The notes beneath the pieces are model-generated. The model was given only the letters and a program-made list of their open reading frames with translations, was not told the origin of the DNA and ran no database searches. This document shows, one piece after another, positions 44,647 to 52,889 of a DNA stretch of 64,000 nucleotides; positions within the stretch are counted from its first letter, which is position 1; every line of letters begins with the position of its first letter. The position numbers and the translations under genes are program-made. This stretch comes from an uncultured Prevotellaceae bacterium (GTDB lineage Bacteria; Bacteroidota; Bacteroidia; Bacteroidales; Bacteroidaceae): contig CAMKSE010000008.1 in NCBI GenBank assembly GCA_946415365.1, positions 111,039-175,038 on the forward strand, read 5' to 3'.

Positions 44647-46863
44647 ATGGAAGCATTAAGATTTCAGGTTGTCGGTGAGGCATTCAAGAAGAAGCCGCTC
44701 GACGTAAAAGCACCAAGTGAGAGACCTTATGAGTATTTCGGAAAGAAGGTCTTCAACCGTGAGAAGATGTACAAGTACCTGCCGAAGGACGTGTATGAGA
44801 AGATGATTGATGTCATCGATAATGGCGCCCACCTTGACAGGGCAGTAGCCGATGCAGTGGCCGCTGGCATGAAGCAGTGGGCCGTAGAGAACGGTGTCAC
44901 CCACTATACACACTGGTTCCAGCCCTTGACTGAGGGTACCGCCGAGAAGCACGACTCTTTTATCGAGCACGATGGCAAGGGTGGTATGGTGGAGGAGTTT
45001 ACTGGCAAACTGCTCGTTCAGCAGGAGCCTGATGCCTCTTCATTCCCCTCTGGCGGTATCCGTTCAACCTTCGAGGCCCGTGGTTATTCGGCTTGGGATC
45101 CCACATCGCCTGTGTTCATCATCGATGACACGCTTTGCATCCCCACCGTGTTTATCAGTTATAGTGGTGAGGCCCTCGACTACAAGGCTCCGCTGTTGCG
45201 TGCTCTCCATGCTGTAAATGTGGCTGCTACGGAGGTGTGCCACTACTTTGACCCCGCTGTGAAGAAGGTTACCTCTAACCTCGGCTGGGAGCAGGAATAT
45301 TTCCTCGTGGACGAGGGATTGTATGCAGCCCGTCCCGACCTGCTGCTGACAGGTCGTACACTGATGGGCCACGACTCTGCCAAGAACCAGCAGATGGATG
45401 ACCATTACTTCGGATCCATCCCTGAGCGTGTCGCTGCCTTTATGCGCGACCTCGAGATTCAGGCTCTGGAACTCGGTGTTCCTTGCAAGACCCGTCATAA
45501 TGAGGTAGCCCCGAACCAGTTCGAGCTGGCTCCGATCTTCGAGGAGACCAACCTGGCTGTCGACCACAATATGATGCTGATGTCGCTGATGAAGAAAGTG
45601 GCTCGCAAGCACGGGTTCCGTGTGCTGCTCCATGAAAAGCCGTTTGCTGGCATCAACGGCTCTGGTAAGCACAACAACTGGTCGCTCTCCACAGACAACG
45701 GCATCCTGCTCCACGCTCCTGGCAAGACACCTGAAGCAAACCTGCGCTTCGCTACCTTTATCGTTGAGACACTGATGGGTGTGTATAAGCACAACGGTCT
45801 GTTGAAGGCTTCTATCATGAGTGCCACCAATGCCCATCGTCTGGGTGCCAACGAGGCGCCTCCCGCCATCGTCTCCAGCTTCCTCGGTAAGCAGGTTAGT
45901 GAACTGCTCGACCATATTGAGAAGGCCGACAAGGAAGACATCCTCGCCATCGCCGGTAAGCAGGGTATGAAGATGGATATCCCTGAGATTCCAGAGTTGC
46001 TCATCGACAATACTGACCGCAACCGTACCTCTCCCTTCGCCTTCACAGGCAACCGTTTCGAGTTCCGTGCCGTAGGTTCTGAGGCCAACTGCGCCAGTGC
46101 CATGATTGCCCTGAACAGTGCCGTTGCTGAGGCCCTCGTCTCGTTTAAGAAGCGTGTGGATGCCCGTATCCCCGAGTTTGAGAAGAAACTCGCTGGCACT
46201 GAGCACAGCGCCACCTTCCACGCCATCATCGACGTGCTGCGCGAGGATATCAAGACCTGCAAGCCCATCCGCTTCGACGGCAACGGCTATAGCGACGAGT
46301 GGGTCATTGAGGCAGCTAAGCGTGGTCTCGACGTTGAGAAGTCTTGTCCGAAGATCTTCGAGCGTTACCTCGACAAGGAGAGCATTGAGATGTTCGAGAG
46401 TCTGGGTGTGATGACGAAGAAAGAACTCGAGGCCCGCAACGAGGTGAAGTGGGAGACCTATACAAAGAAGATCCAGATTGAGGCCCGTGTACTGGGCGAC
46501 CTCTCGATGAATCACATCATCCCCGTTGCCACCAGTTACCAGACGGCACTGCTGTCGAACGTGGAGAATATTTCTACCATCTTCCCCATCGACAAGGCTG
46601 AGAAGCTCAACGCCCGTAACATCAAGATTATCGAGGAGATTGCTGAGCGCACCTCTGCCATCGAGAAGGGAGTCGAAGAACTTGTCAATGCCCGTAAACT
46701 CGCCAATAAGATTGAAGACGAGCACGACAAGGCTATTGCCTACCACGACAAGGTGGAGCCGAAGCTCGATGAGATCCGCTACCAGATTGACAAACTGGAA
46801 CTGATCGTCGACGACGCTCTCTGGCCACTGCCGAAGTACAGGGAATTGTTGTTCATCCGATAA
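44647..46863 (+). CDS. glnN: glutamine synthetase type III
   Basis: 738 residues, the large GSIII size. The GSIII N-terminal domain (VFNREKMYKYLPKDVYEKM), the catalytic core (FPSGGIRSTFEARGYSAWDP, TRHNEVAPNQFELAPIFEE, NGSGKHNNWSLST, NRTSPFAFTGNRFEFRAVGSEAN) and the long helical C-terminus are all present. It fixes ammonium on glutamate with ATP. It is the main ammonium-assimilating synthetase in many Bacteroidales. No adenylylation-type control is expected for GSIII. A very long antisense frame (45064-46989) is a codon-bias shadow. Confidence 0.98.
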   Translation: MEALRFQVVGEAFKKKPLDVKAPSERPYEYFGKKVFNREKMYKYLPKDVYEKMIDVIDNGAHLDRAVADAVAAGMKQWAVENGVTHYTHWFQPLTEGTAEKHDSFIEHDGKGGMVEEFTGKLLVQQEPDASSFPSGGIRSTFEARGYSAWDPTSPVFIIDDTLCIPTVFISYSGEALDYKAPLLRALHAVNVAATEVCHYFDPAVKKVTSNLGWEQEYFLVDEGLYAARPDLLLTGRTLMGHDSAKNQQMDDHYFGSIPERVAAFMRDLEIQALELGVPCKTRHNEVAPNQFELAPIFEETNLAVDHNMMLMSLMKKVARKHGFRVLLHEKPFAGINGSGKHNNWSLSTDNGILLHAPGKTPEANLRFATFIVETLMGVYKHNGLLKASIMSATNAHRLGANEAPPAIVSSFLGKQVSELLDHIEKADKEDILAIAGKQGMKMDIPEIPELLIDNTDRNRTSPFAFTGNRFEFRAVGSEANCASAMIALNSAVAEALVSFKKRVDARIPEFEKKLAGTEHSATFHAIIDVLREDIKTCKPIRFDGNGYSDEWVIEAAKRGLDVEKSCPKIFERYLDKESIEMFESLGVMTKKELEARNEVKWETYTKKIQIEARVLGDLSMNHIIPVATSYQTALLSNVENISTIFPIDKAEKLNARNIKIIEEIAERTSAIEKGVEELVNARKLANKIEDEHDKAIAYHDKVEPKLDEIRYQIDKLELIVDDALWPLPKYRELLFIR

Positions 46864-46941
46864 TAAATTAGTCATTATGGTTTGCCTCCATAAGACTATA
46901 ATCAAGCAATCATCCTTTTTGGTTGTTTGAAGTTTGCAAAG

Positions 46942-46972
46942 GGGGCTCGACGCTGTGATAGCATCGAGCCCC
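46942..46972. terminator. hairpin between glnN and the convergent acetyltransferase gene
   Basis: GGGGCTCGA and TCGAGCCCC form a perfect 9-bp stem. There is no long T-run, so it may act with partner factors or stabilise ends. Confidence 0.6.
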
Positions 46973-47016
46973 TGTAAACTTCTTACCAACGGCTACTTCC
47001 AGCGTTGCCAGGATAA

Positions 47017-47490
47017 TTACAATATGATTTCCATTGTTGTTTTCTGCACCTGCATCCCCATATTCTTATAGAAACAGATGGCAGGGTTATTCCCCTCCCA
47101 CACATTCAGGGTAATGTTATGGCAGCCTATAGACCGGGCATAGTCGCTCACGTATTCATATAACGCCTTTCCTACGTGTTTGCCACGAGCCTTCTCGTCA
47201 ACACAAATGTCATCGATATACAATGACTTGTTGTCTTCCAACAGCAAATGGTCCTTTACCTCAGTCAGCTGGCAGAAAGCATAGCCCAGGACTTCCCCGT
47301 CGTCATAGACAAATACGGGCTTGCTGTTATCTTTGAACATCGCTTCCAGCTCCTGCTCGTTATATTTGGTCGTGTGCGGTTTAAACAAATCTGGGCGTAT
47401 CACGTGATGCACCATATTCACCTGATGCAACAATTCGATGATCCGATGAATGTCTTTGTTGCTTGCTTTTCTAATCATTGTTTTGTTCAT
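47017..47490 (-). CDS. GNAT-family N-acetyltransferase
   Basis: 157 residues; MIRKASNKD at 47478 is an alternative start. Acetyl-CoA-binding region: LYIDDICVDEKARGKHVGKALYEYVSDYARSIGCHNITLNVWEGNNPAICFYKNMGMQVQ, with the R/Q-x-x-G-x-G/A loop read as RGKHVGKA. The substrate is unknown. It lies 20 bases after the HAD hydrolase gene on the minus strand. Confidence 0.9.
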   Translation of the reverse strand: MNKTMIRKASNKDIHRIIELLHQVNMVHHVIRPDLFKPHTTKYNEQELEAMFKDNSKPVFVYDDGEVLGYAFCQLTEVKDHLLLEDNKSLYIDDICVDEKARGKHVGKALYEYVSDYARSIGCHNITLNVWEGNNPAICFYKNMGMQVQKTTMEIIL

Positions 47491-47510
47491 TTAAGTAAAA
47501 CTGCTTACCG

Positions 47511-48134
47511 TCACCTTAATAATTCCTGGAGCATGCCTGTCCAGTCTTCATTGTTCTGGGGGCAGAGCGTGCGGATACCAAGACGGGCAGCGACCTCGCA
47601 GTTGACGGGGCTGTCATCCACAAAGAATGTCTCATCAGGGAGGGCCTGCTGACCACTGAGCATCATTTGGAAGATGTCTGGGGCAGGTTTCATGATGCCA
47701 CATTCATAACTGAGGTACATGTGGTCGAAGTAGTCGCCGATGGGATGACCCTGTCCGTCGAAGTCATTTCCAGCCCACATCATCATAAACGGGTTGGTAT
47801 TGGAAAGCAGGCATACCTTGTACCCCTTGCTGCGCAGGAGACGGAGCATGTCGAGGTTGCGCTGAGGCACATGGTCCACATAGCCGTGCCAGGCATTGTA
47901 GCAGTCGTCCATCGAGAGTTCCCTGCCAATCATCCGGCTGAGCTCTGACCTGAACGTTTCTGTACTGATGCGCCCTGACTCCAAATCGGCAAAAATGCCG
48001 CGTTGCTGGAAGGCGTCTAGTCGCTGGCGGGCGTCTTTCAGCCCGATACGTTCAAACTCACGGATGGCTCCCTCAAGACTGAGGGCGAGGACAACGCCTC
48101 CCAGATCAAATGCGATGTTGTTAATTTTGCTCAT
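47511..48134 (-). CDS. HAD-family hydrolase (YihX-like)
   Basis: 207 residues. Motif I is FDLGGVV (the second Asp of DxD is replaced by Gly, as in several YihX/epoxide-hydrolase-like members), motif II CLLSNTNPF, motif III Lys in GIMKPAPDIFQ, motif IV FFVDDSPVNC. These enzymes dephosphorylate small sugar phosphates such as glucose-1-phosphate. The first-motif change reading FDLGG makes a strict phosphatase assignment uncertain. Confidence 0.88.
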   Translation of the reverse strand: MSKINNIAFDLGGVVLALSLEGAIREFERIGLKDARQRLDAFQQRGIFADLESGRISTETFRSELSRMIGRELSMDDCYNAWHGYVDHVPQRNLDMLRLLRSKGYKVCLLSNTNPFMMMWAGNDFDGQGHPIGDYFDHMYLSYECGIMKPAPDIFQMMLSGQQALPDETFFVDDSPVNCEVAARLGIRTLCPQNNEDWTGMLQELLR

Positions 48135-48149
48135 GGATGAAGGCGGAGC

Positions 48150-48179
48150 ACTAAGCCCCGCTGATTAGTGGGGCTTAGT
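48150..48179 (-). terminator. perfect 10-bp hairpin between the Dabb-domain and HAD genes
   Basis: ACTAAGCCCC and GGGGCTTAGT enclose a 10-base loop just after the stop at 48182 (minus strand). It lacks a T-run. Confidence 0.6.
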
Positions 48180-48181
48180 TG

Positions 48182-48487
48182 TTAGATCTCGAAGTCGAGG
48201 CAGGAACGCTGTACGGTGTAGGGACGTACTTTCCCGTTGGCAACGGCCACGTGGTCGGGGTGTACGGCATAGCCTTTCAGGGCTTCTTCGCTCTCGAGGG
48301 TGCTGTCGAGCATCACGTCGGCATTCGATGATGCCAGACGTCCGTCGATGTGAACTTTCACGTCGAGGAGCCCTGGAACCTTGCCTACCAGTCCTTCCAA
48401 ACCTTCCTTGATACTTGCCTTGACGGCTTTCTTCTCCTCTTCGGAGAGTTCTGGATTCAGTGTCCAGAGAATAATGTGCTTAACCAT
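48182..48487 (-). CDS. Dabb (stress-responsive alpha/beta barrel) domain protein
   Basis: 101 residues. MVKHIILWTLNPELSEEEKKAVKASIKEGLEGLVGKVPGL and ADVMLDSTLESEEALKGYAVHPDHVAVA are characteristic of the Dabb domain, a small dimeric ferredoxin-like barrel (Pfam Dabb). Functions vary and are mostly unknown. It is 21 bases after the pseudouridine synthase gene. Confidence 0.9.
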   Translation of the reverse strand: MVKHIILWTLNPELSEEEKKAVKASIKEGLEGLVGKVPGLLDVKVHIDGRLASSNADVMLDSTLESEEALKGYAVHPDHVAVANGKVRPYTVQRSCLDFEI

Positions 48488-48508
48488 ACTTGAATTGTTT
48501 TTGGGGTG

Positions 48509-49849
48509 TTACTTATATTTATTAATAATGTGATCGAATGAACAGGGCAACTCGAAGTGCAGATGCTTACCCGTCGTCGGATGGATGAAACTGACGGCCT
48601 GAGCCTGAAGGCAAAGACCGTATGGATTCTGATGCCCATAAAGTTCATCGCCGACGATGGGACATCCGAGACCATCCTTGTGGGCGCAGTGCATACGTAG
48701 CTGGTGGGTGCGACCTGTGTGAGGCCAGAGGGCCAGCAGAGTTAAGGGTGAAGAGAATTCATTGCCGCCCTCAAAGGTGCGAAGCACACGATACTCTGTG
48801 ATGGCGCGTTTGCCGTGTTCGTGGTCAACCACTTGACGAGGACGGTTTATGGGGTCGCAGAGTAGGGGCAGGTCGATGATACCGTGCTCCTTCTCAGGCT
48901 CACCCTCCACGATGGCCAGATACTTCTTTTTGACGGAGTGCTCCTCAAACTGTCGCTGCAGATGATGATAGGCTTCTTGCGTCTTAGCTACGATGAGGAT
49001 GCCTTGTGTCAACATGTCAAGACGGTGAACGGGCAGTGCTTCTGGCCATTTCTGACGTACCCATGTGGCGACGGACCAGTCTTCTGTGCGTCCAGGAATG
49101 CTCAGTAGTCCGGCAGGTTTGTCTAAGACGGCGATGGCTTCGTCTTCATACACCACCTTGGGCACCAGATGCGGAAAGCCGTTCTCGTCGGGATTGGGGT
49201 CTACGTCAAGACCTTGAAGCATCCACGTGAGTACAGGTTTGCATTTTCCTCGGCAGGCGGGGTAGAACTGTCCGTGATGGCGCACCTCACTCTTGGGCGA
49301 CGGTCCCCACCAGAACTCCGCCATACAGATGGGCTTCAGATGGTGCTGATAGGCATATTGTAGCAGCTTCGGTGCACAGCAGTCACCCGTGCCGCCTGGT
49401 GGCAGAGGGTATTTGTGGCGGATACGGGGTGAACTGTGATAGTCTTGCCAGATATCCACAAGATCCTTCTCCTCACCCTTCGCATTCAGCATACGGTACT
49501 GGTGGAAGAGCCATAGCTGGAGGTCCTGTGACATCTGCCTGTCGCCGCCCTTCTCAGAGATTTCACGCTCAGTCTGCTTAAAGTGGCCGTCAGGCTGTTG
49601 GGCGTCATAGACGGGGGGCACGAAATAGTCCCAGTCGTTGCGCCCTTCGAGCAATCCAGAATACGCTGCGAGAAAACCGCCTTCCACCACCAGCACGCCG
49701 AACATCTTTCCTTCAGAGGGGTTGATACGTGCAATCTCCTGCTTCACCTCCTCAGCGGCTAATAGGCACAGCGGATGAGGCTCGTAGCAGAAGGGGTAGG
49801 TGAACCGCTCCGGCTTGGGGATGTATGATGAGAGCGGATGGATTATCAA
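48509..49849 (-). CDS. RluA-family pseudouridine synthase with extra N-terminal domain
   Basis: 446 residues, starting at a TTG at 49849, since no in-frame ATG precedes the conserved RFTYPFCYEPHPLC segment. The C-terminal ~220 residues are the RluA catalytic domain with the active-site Asp in PVHRLDMLTQGILIVAK and GRTHQLRMHCAH. The N-terminal ~220 residues hold four cysteines in GDCCAPKLLQYAY and PACRGKCKPV, a cysteine-containing domain I recall from other RluA-like proteins. It isomerises uridine in rRNA or tRNA. The spacer upstream is built from CTGTAAAC-like words that run up to the start codon. Confidence 0.9.
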   Translation of the reverse strand: MIIHPLSSYIPKPERFTYPFCYEPHPLCLLAAEEVKQEIARINPSEGKMFGVLVVEGGFLAAYSGLLEGRNDWDYFVPPVYDAQQPDGHFKQTEREISEKGGDRQMSQDLQLWLFHQYRMLNAKGEEKDLVDIWQDYHSSPRIRHKYPLPPGGTGDCCAPKLLQYAYQHHLKPICMAEFWWGPSPKSEVRHHGQFYPACRGKCKPVLTWMLQGLDVDPNPDENGFPHLVPKVVYEDEAIAVLDKPAGLLSIPGRTEDWSVATWVRQKWPEALPVHRLDMLTQGILIVAKTQEAYHHLQRQFEEHSVKKKYLAIVEGEPEKEHGIIDLPLLCDPINRPRQVVDHEHGKRAITEYRVLRTFEGGNEFSSPLTLLALWPHTGRTHQLRMHCAHKDGLGCPIVGDELYGHQNPYGLCLQAQAVSFIHPTTGKHLHFELPCSFDHIINKYK

Positions 49850-49880
49850 TCTGTAAACTGTAAACCGAAAACTGAAAATT

Positions 49881-50693
49881 CTACAAAAGATCGAGGCATT
49901 TCTCCACGGGGATGCCCTTGTTCCTGTCCTTAGTGTCGCGATAGCGGTCGATCATGCGGAACACGGTGTCCATGGCCGTACGGGTGGACTTCTTCAGTGT
50001 CTCGCCGTTCAAGAGGTGACCGATTAAGACGGCAGAGAAGATGTCGCCAGTACCGTGAAATAGCCCTGGTATCTCATGGTACTCCAGATGGAAATAGCTG
50101 TCGTCGAAATGGTTATAGCCCACCACGGTGTTCTGCCCGTCTACCTTACAGCTGGTGATGATAGCCGACTTGCAGCCGATCTGGCGCAAACGGTCGAGCA
50201 GCGTCTTTGCATCTTCCCAGGTAATGCCTTCCATGTGGATCTCTGTGTCGGTAAGATAGCAGGCCTCGGTATAGTTGGGGAAGGTGAGGTGAGCCACGCT
50301 GACCATCTCACGCATGAGTTCCACCTGACGGGAGGTCATACCATTATAGAGTCGTCCGCCGTCGCCGAGGATGGGGTCTACAAAGACGGTGGTGCCCTGT
50401 GCGCCCGTTTCCTTGCAGTAGCCCGCCACCAGTTTCGCCTGCTCGTCGCTGAACATCAGTCCCGTGCAGATGGCATCGAAGCTGAAGCCCAGTTCCTTCC
50501 ATACGGGTAGCGTCCCACGGATGTAATCCGTTGTGTCCTGGATATTGAATTTCCCATAGTCGAGCGTGTTCGACACCAGAGCCGTAGGCAGACTATAGGT
50601 AGGGATGCCCAGGTACGACAATATCGGCAGCATAGCGCCCATACCCACCTTGCCGTAGCCTACGACATCATTGATCAGTAATATCTGTTTCAT
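49881..50693 (-). CDS. pyridoxal/pyridoxamine kinase
   Basis: 270 residues from the ATG at 50693 (MKQILLINDVVGYGKVGMGAMLPIL); a longer frame would cross the promoter. PfkB/PdxK-type features: FVDPILGDGGRLYNGMT and the catalytic GTGD in PGLFHGTGDIFSAVLIGHLL. It phosphorylates B6 vitamers for PLP salvage. The -7 box ends only 8 bases upstream of the ATG, so the leader is very short. A second similar box lies at 50775-50782. Confidence 0.92.
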   Translation of the reverse strand: MKQILLINDVVGYGKVGMGAMLPILSYLGIPTYSLPTALVSNTLDYGKFNIQDTTDYIRGTLPVWKELGFSFDAICTGLMFSDEQAKLVAGYCKETGAQGTTVFVDPILGDGGRLYNGMTSRQVELMREMVSVAHLTFPNYTEACYLTDTEIHMEGITWEDAKTLLDRLRQIGCKSAIITSCKVDGQNTVVGYNHFDDSYFHLEYHEIPGLFHGTGDIFSAVLIGHLLNGETLKKSTRTAMDTVFRMIDRYRDTKDRNKGIPVEKCLDLL

Positions 50694-50701
50694 ATCGGGT
50701 G

Positions 50702-50709
50702 CAAAGTTA
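50702..50709 (-). promoter_or_regulatory. promoter -7 box of the pyridoxal kinase gene
   Basis: The minus strand reads TAACTTTG, 8 bases from the start codon. A further TAACTTTG on the same strand at 50775-50782 may be a second promoter. Confidence 0.65.
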
Positions 50710-50790
50710 CGAAAAAACGAGAGAAAAGCCAAATATATTTGAACTTTTCCGAGTGGAAGTAATTTCGGCGAAGCCAAAGTTACGATAATT

Positions 50791-50822
50791 TTTGTAAAAT
50801 GCAAAAAAATGTCGTAACTTTG
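50791..50822 (+). promoter_or_regulatory. promoter of the SF1 helicase gene
   Basis: TTTG at 50791-50794 and TAACTTTG at 50815-50822, 20-base spacer; the ATG at 50832 is only 9 bases beyond the box. Confidence 0.75.
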
Positions 50823-50831
50823 CACGCAATT

Positions 50832-52799
50832 ATGGCAACGGCACTACAGGAACTGACGCAACAGCGGCTTTTGCTCCAACTGGAGTATCAGACGGAGAAG
50901 GAAGCCTTCCGCAAGCAGACCGAGGAGATGGGACTGCAGCGGAAGGTGAAGCGTGGTGATGCCTGGTGGCCGCTGCGGATGGGGAAGAGCTACTACAACT
51001 CATTGAATCAGTTGGTGGTAGAGGTCTTCCGTCAGGGCGGCGAGGATGAGATAGAGCATAATTTCGAGTTTGGCAGGCCGGTGTGCTTTTTTACTAGTGA
51101 TACTAGTGGTTCTAGTCAAACTAGTCAAACTAGTCGAACTAGTCATTCTAGTCACTCTAGTATCCATTACTTCCCCTTTACCGCCACCGTCAGTTACGTC
51201 GATGGCGACAGGATGGTGGTAAGCGTGCCTGACAACGGACAGCTCATCGACGTGCAGAGTGCGGAGAATGTGGGCATTCAGCTCTTCTTCGACGAGACAA
51301 GCTATAAGATGATGTTCGAGGCCCTCGACCGTGTGATGAAGGCAAAGGGACGTCTGGGCTACCTGAGAGATCTGTTCTATTCAGGGGGACAAGGAGGAAT
51401 GAAGGCTGAAACCTTCAGTTTTGCTCCGATGCGTTTCCCCTATCTGAACAGGACACAGGAAGATGCCGTGAACAAGGTTCTGCGTGCGAAGGACGTGGCC
51501 ATCGTGCATGGTCCTCCAGGAACGGGGAAGACCACGACTCTCGTGGAAGCCATCTACGAGACGTTACGACGCGAGAACCAGGTGTTGGTATGTGCGCAGA
51601 GTAATATGGCGGTTGACTGGATCTCAGAGAAACTGGTCGATCGTGGCGTCAATGTCTTAAGAATAGGTAATCCCACGCGCGTGAACGACAAGATGCTGTC
51701 GTTCACCTACGAACGACGTTTTGAGGCCCATCCCGACTATGAGATGCTCTGGGCCATCCGTAAGGCCATCCGTGAACTCCGTGCCCATCGCAAACGGGGT
51801 GACGAGAAATACCACCAGAAGATGGAGCGGTTGAAGGAAAGGGCTGTCGAACTGGAGGTACGCATCAATGCCCAGCTCTTCGGTGAGGCACGTGTCATAG
51901 CTTCTACCCTTGTGGGTTCTTCAAGCCGTTTGCTCGAAGGCCAGAAGTTTGGTACACTCTTCATCGACGAGGCGGCACAGGCGTTGGAGGCAGCCTGCTG
52001 GATTCCTATCCGACGGGTGTCGAGGGTGGTCTTTGCCGGCGACCACTGTCAGTTGCCTCCTACGGTCAAGAGCATAGCCGCCTTGAAGGGTGGGCTGGGC
52101 AAGACACTCATGGAACGGATCGTTGAGAACAGGCCCGAGACGGTCACACTGCTGAAGATGCAGTACCGCATGAACGAGGAAATCATGCGTTTCTCCTCCG
52201 ACTGGTTCTATGGCAACCAGGTGGAATCAGCCCCAGAGGTGAAATATCGTAGCATCCTCGACCTCGATATTCCCATGACGTGGATAGACACATCGGTATT
52301 CTCAGAGTATTCCGAAAACTCAGAGTACTCCGAAAAATCAGCGCAGCCGCTCTTCCATGAGGAGTTCGTTGGCGAGAGCTTCGGCCGCATCAACAAGGCT
52401 GAGGCAGAACTGACGCTGCTCACGCTCGAGAACTACTTTAAGAAGATTGGTAAGGAGCGTATCTTGGAGGAACGCCTTGACGTGGGTATCATTTCGCCTT
52501 ACAGGGTACAGGTGCAGTATCTGCGCCGACTGCTGAAGAAGAAAGAGTGGGCCAGGCCTTTCCGTCATCTGATAAGCGTGAACACCGTTGACGGCTTCCA
52601 GGGCCAAGAGCGCGATATCATTCTTATCTCGCTGGTGCGCTCCAATGACGAAGGCCAGATTGGTTTTCTCCGCGACCTGCGTCGGATGAATGTCGCCATC
52701 ACCCGTGCACGCATGAAACTGATCATCCTCGGAGATGCATCGACCATGACCCGCCATCCGTTCTATAAGAAATTATATGAATACATCGAAGCGCTCTGA
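50832..52799 (+). CDS. superfamily 1 helicase (IGHMBP2/Dna2-like AAA domains)
   Basis: 655 residues from the ATG at 50832 (MATALQELTQQRLLLQLE); the ATG at 50799 lies inside the promoter. Helicase motifs: GPPGTGKTTTLVEAI (I), LFIDEAAQALEAA (II), FAGDHCQLPPTVKS (III), KMQYRMNEEIM (IV), VNTVDGFQGQERDIILISLVRS (V) and NVAITRARMKLII (VI), as in UPF1-like SF1B helicases. Two low-complexity insertions are encoded by 9-base tandem repeats: a Thr/Ser-rich stretch with TSQTSRTSHSS near residue 95 and SEYSENSEYSEK near residue 490. Neither interrupts a motif. It probably acts on DNA or RNA. Confidence 0.92.
   Translation: MATALQELTQQRLLLQLEYQTEKEAFRKQTEEMGLQRKVKRGDAWWPLRMGKSYYNSLNQLVVEVFRQGGEDEIEHNFEFGRPVCFFTSDTSGSSQTSQTSRTSHSSHSSIHYFPFTATVSYVDGDRMVVSVPDNGQLIDVQSAENVGIQLFFDETSYKMMFEALDRVMKAKGRLGYLRDLFYSGGQGGMKAETFSFAPMRFPYLNRTQEDAVNKVLRAKDVAIVHGPPGTGKTTTLVEAIYETLRRENQVLVCAQSNMAVDWISEKLVDRGVNVLRIGNPTRVNDKMLSFTYERRFEAHPDYEMLWAIRKAIRELRAHRKRGDEKYHQKMERLKERAVELEVRINAQLFGEARVIASTLVGSSSRLLEGQKFGTLFIDEAAQALEAACWIPIRRVSRVVFAGDHCQLPPTVKSIAALKGGLGKTLMERIVENRPETVTLLKMQYRMNEEIMRFSSDWFYGNQVESAPEVKYRSILDLDIPMTWIDTSVFSEYSENSEYSEKSAQPLFHEEFVGESFGRINKAEAELTLLTLENYFKKIGKERILEERLDVGIISPYRVQVQYLRRLLKKKEWARPFRHLISVNTVDGFQGQERDIILISLVRSNDEGQIGFLRDLRRMNVAITRARMKLIILGDASTMTRHPFYKKLYEYIEAL
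51093..51164 (+). repeat. in-frame 9-base CTAGT tandem repeat (8 units) in the SF1 helicase gene
   Basis: Eight codon-aligned units of WCTAGTNNN: ACTAGTGAT, ACTAGTGGT, TCTAGTCAA, ACTAGTCAA, ACTAGTCGA, ACTAGTCAT, TCTAGTCAC, TCTAGTATC. The first six bases are conserved; the third codon varies. Confidence 0.95.
52293..52337 (+). repeat. in-frame 9-base TCNGANNAN tandem repeat in the SF1 helicase gene
   Basis: TCAGAGTAT, TCCGAAAAC, TCAGAGTAC, TCCGAAAAA (52302-52337), preceded by a weak unit TCGGTATTC, encode SEYSENSEYSEK. The unit matches that in carA at 11244-11288. Confidence 0.92.
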
Positions 52800-52858
52800 A
52801 AATAGCAGGCTTTAACTCCTTTTAACACACATAACTCCTTATACTGACTAAAACTTTG

Positions 52859-52866
52859 TACCTTTG
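52859..52866 (+). promoter_or_regulatory. promoter -7 box upstream of the GNAT-like gene
   Basis: TACCTTTG, 23 bases before the ATG at 52890; no good TTTG is found at the -33 distance. Confidence 0.6.
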
Positions 52867-52889
52867 CAGCGAATCGATATGCCTGTACT

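Noticed and set aside
45064..46989. 641-residue open frame antisense to glnN
   Set aside because: It is a codon-bias shadow of glnN: no family features, no promoter or start context, and the sense protein is fully conserved.
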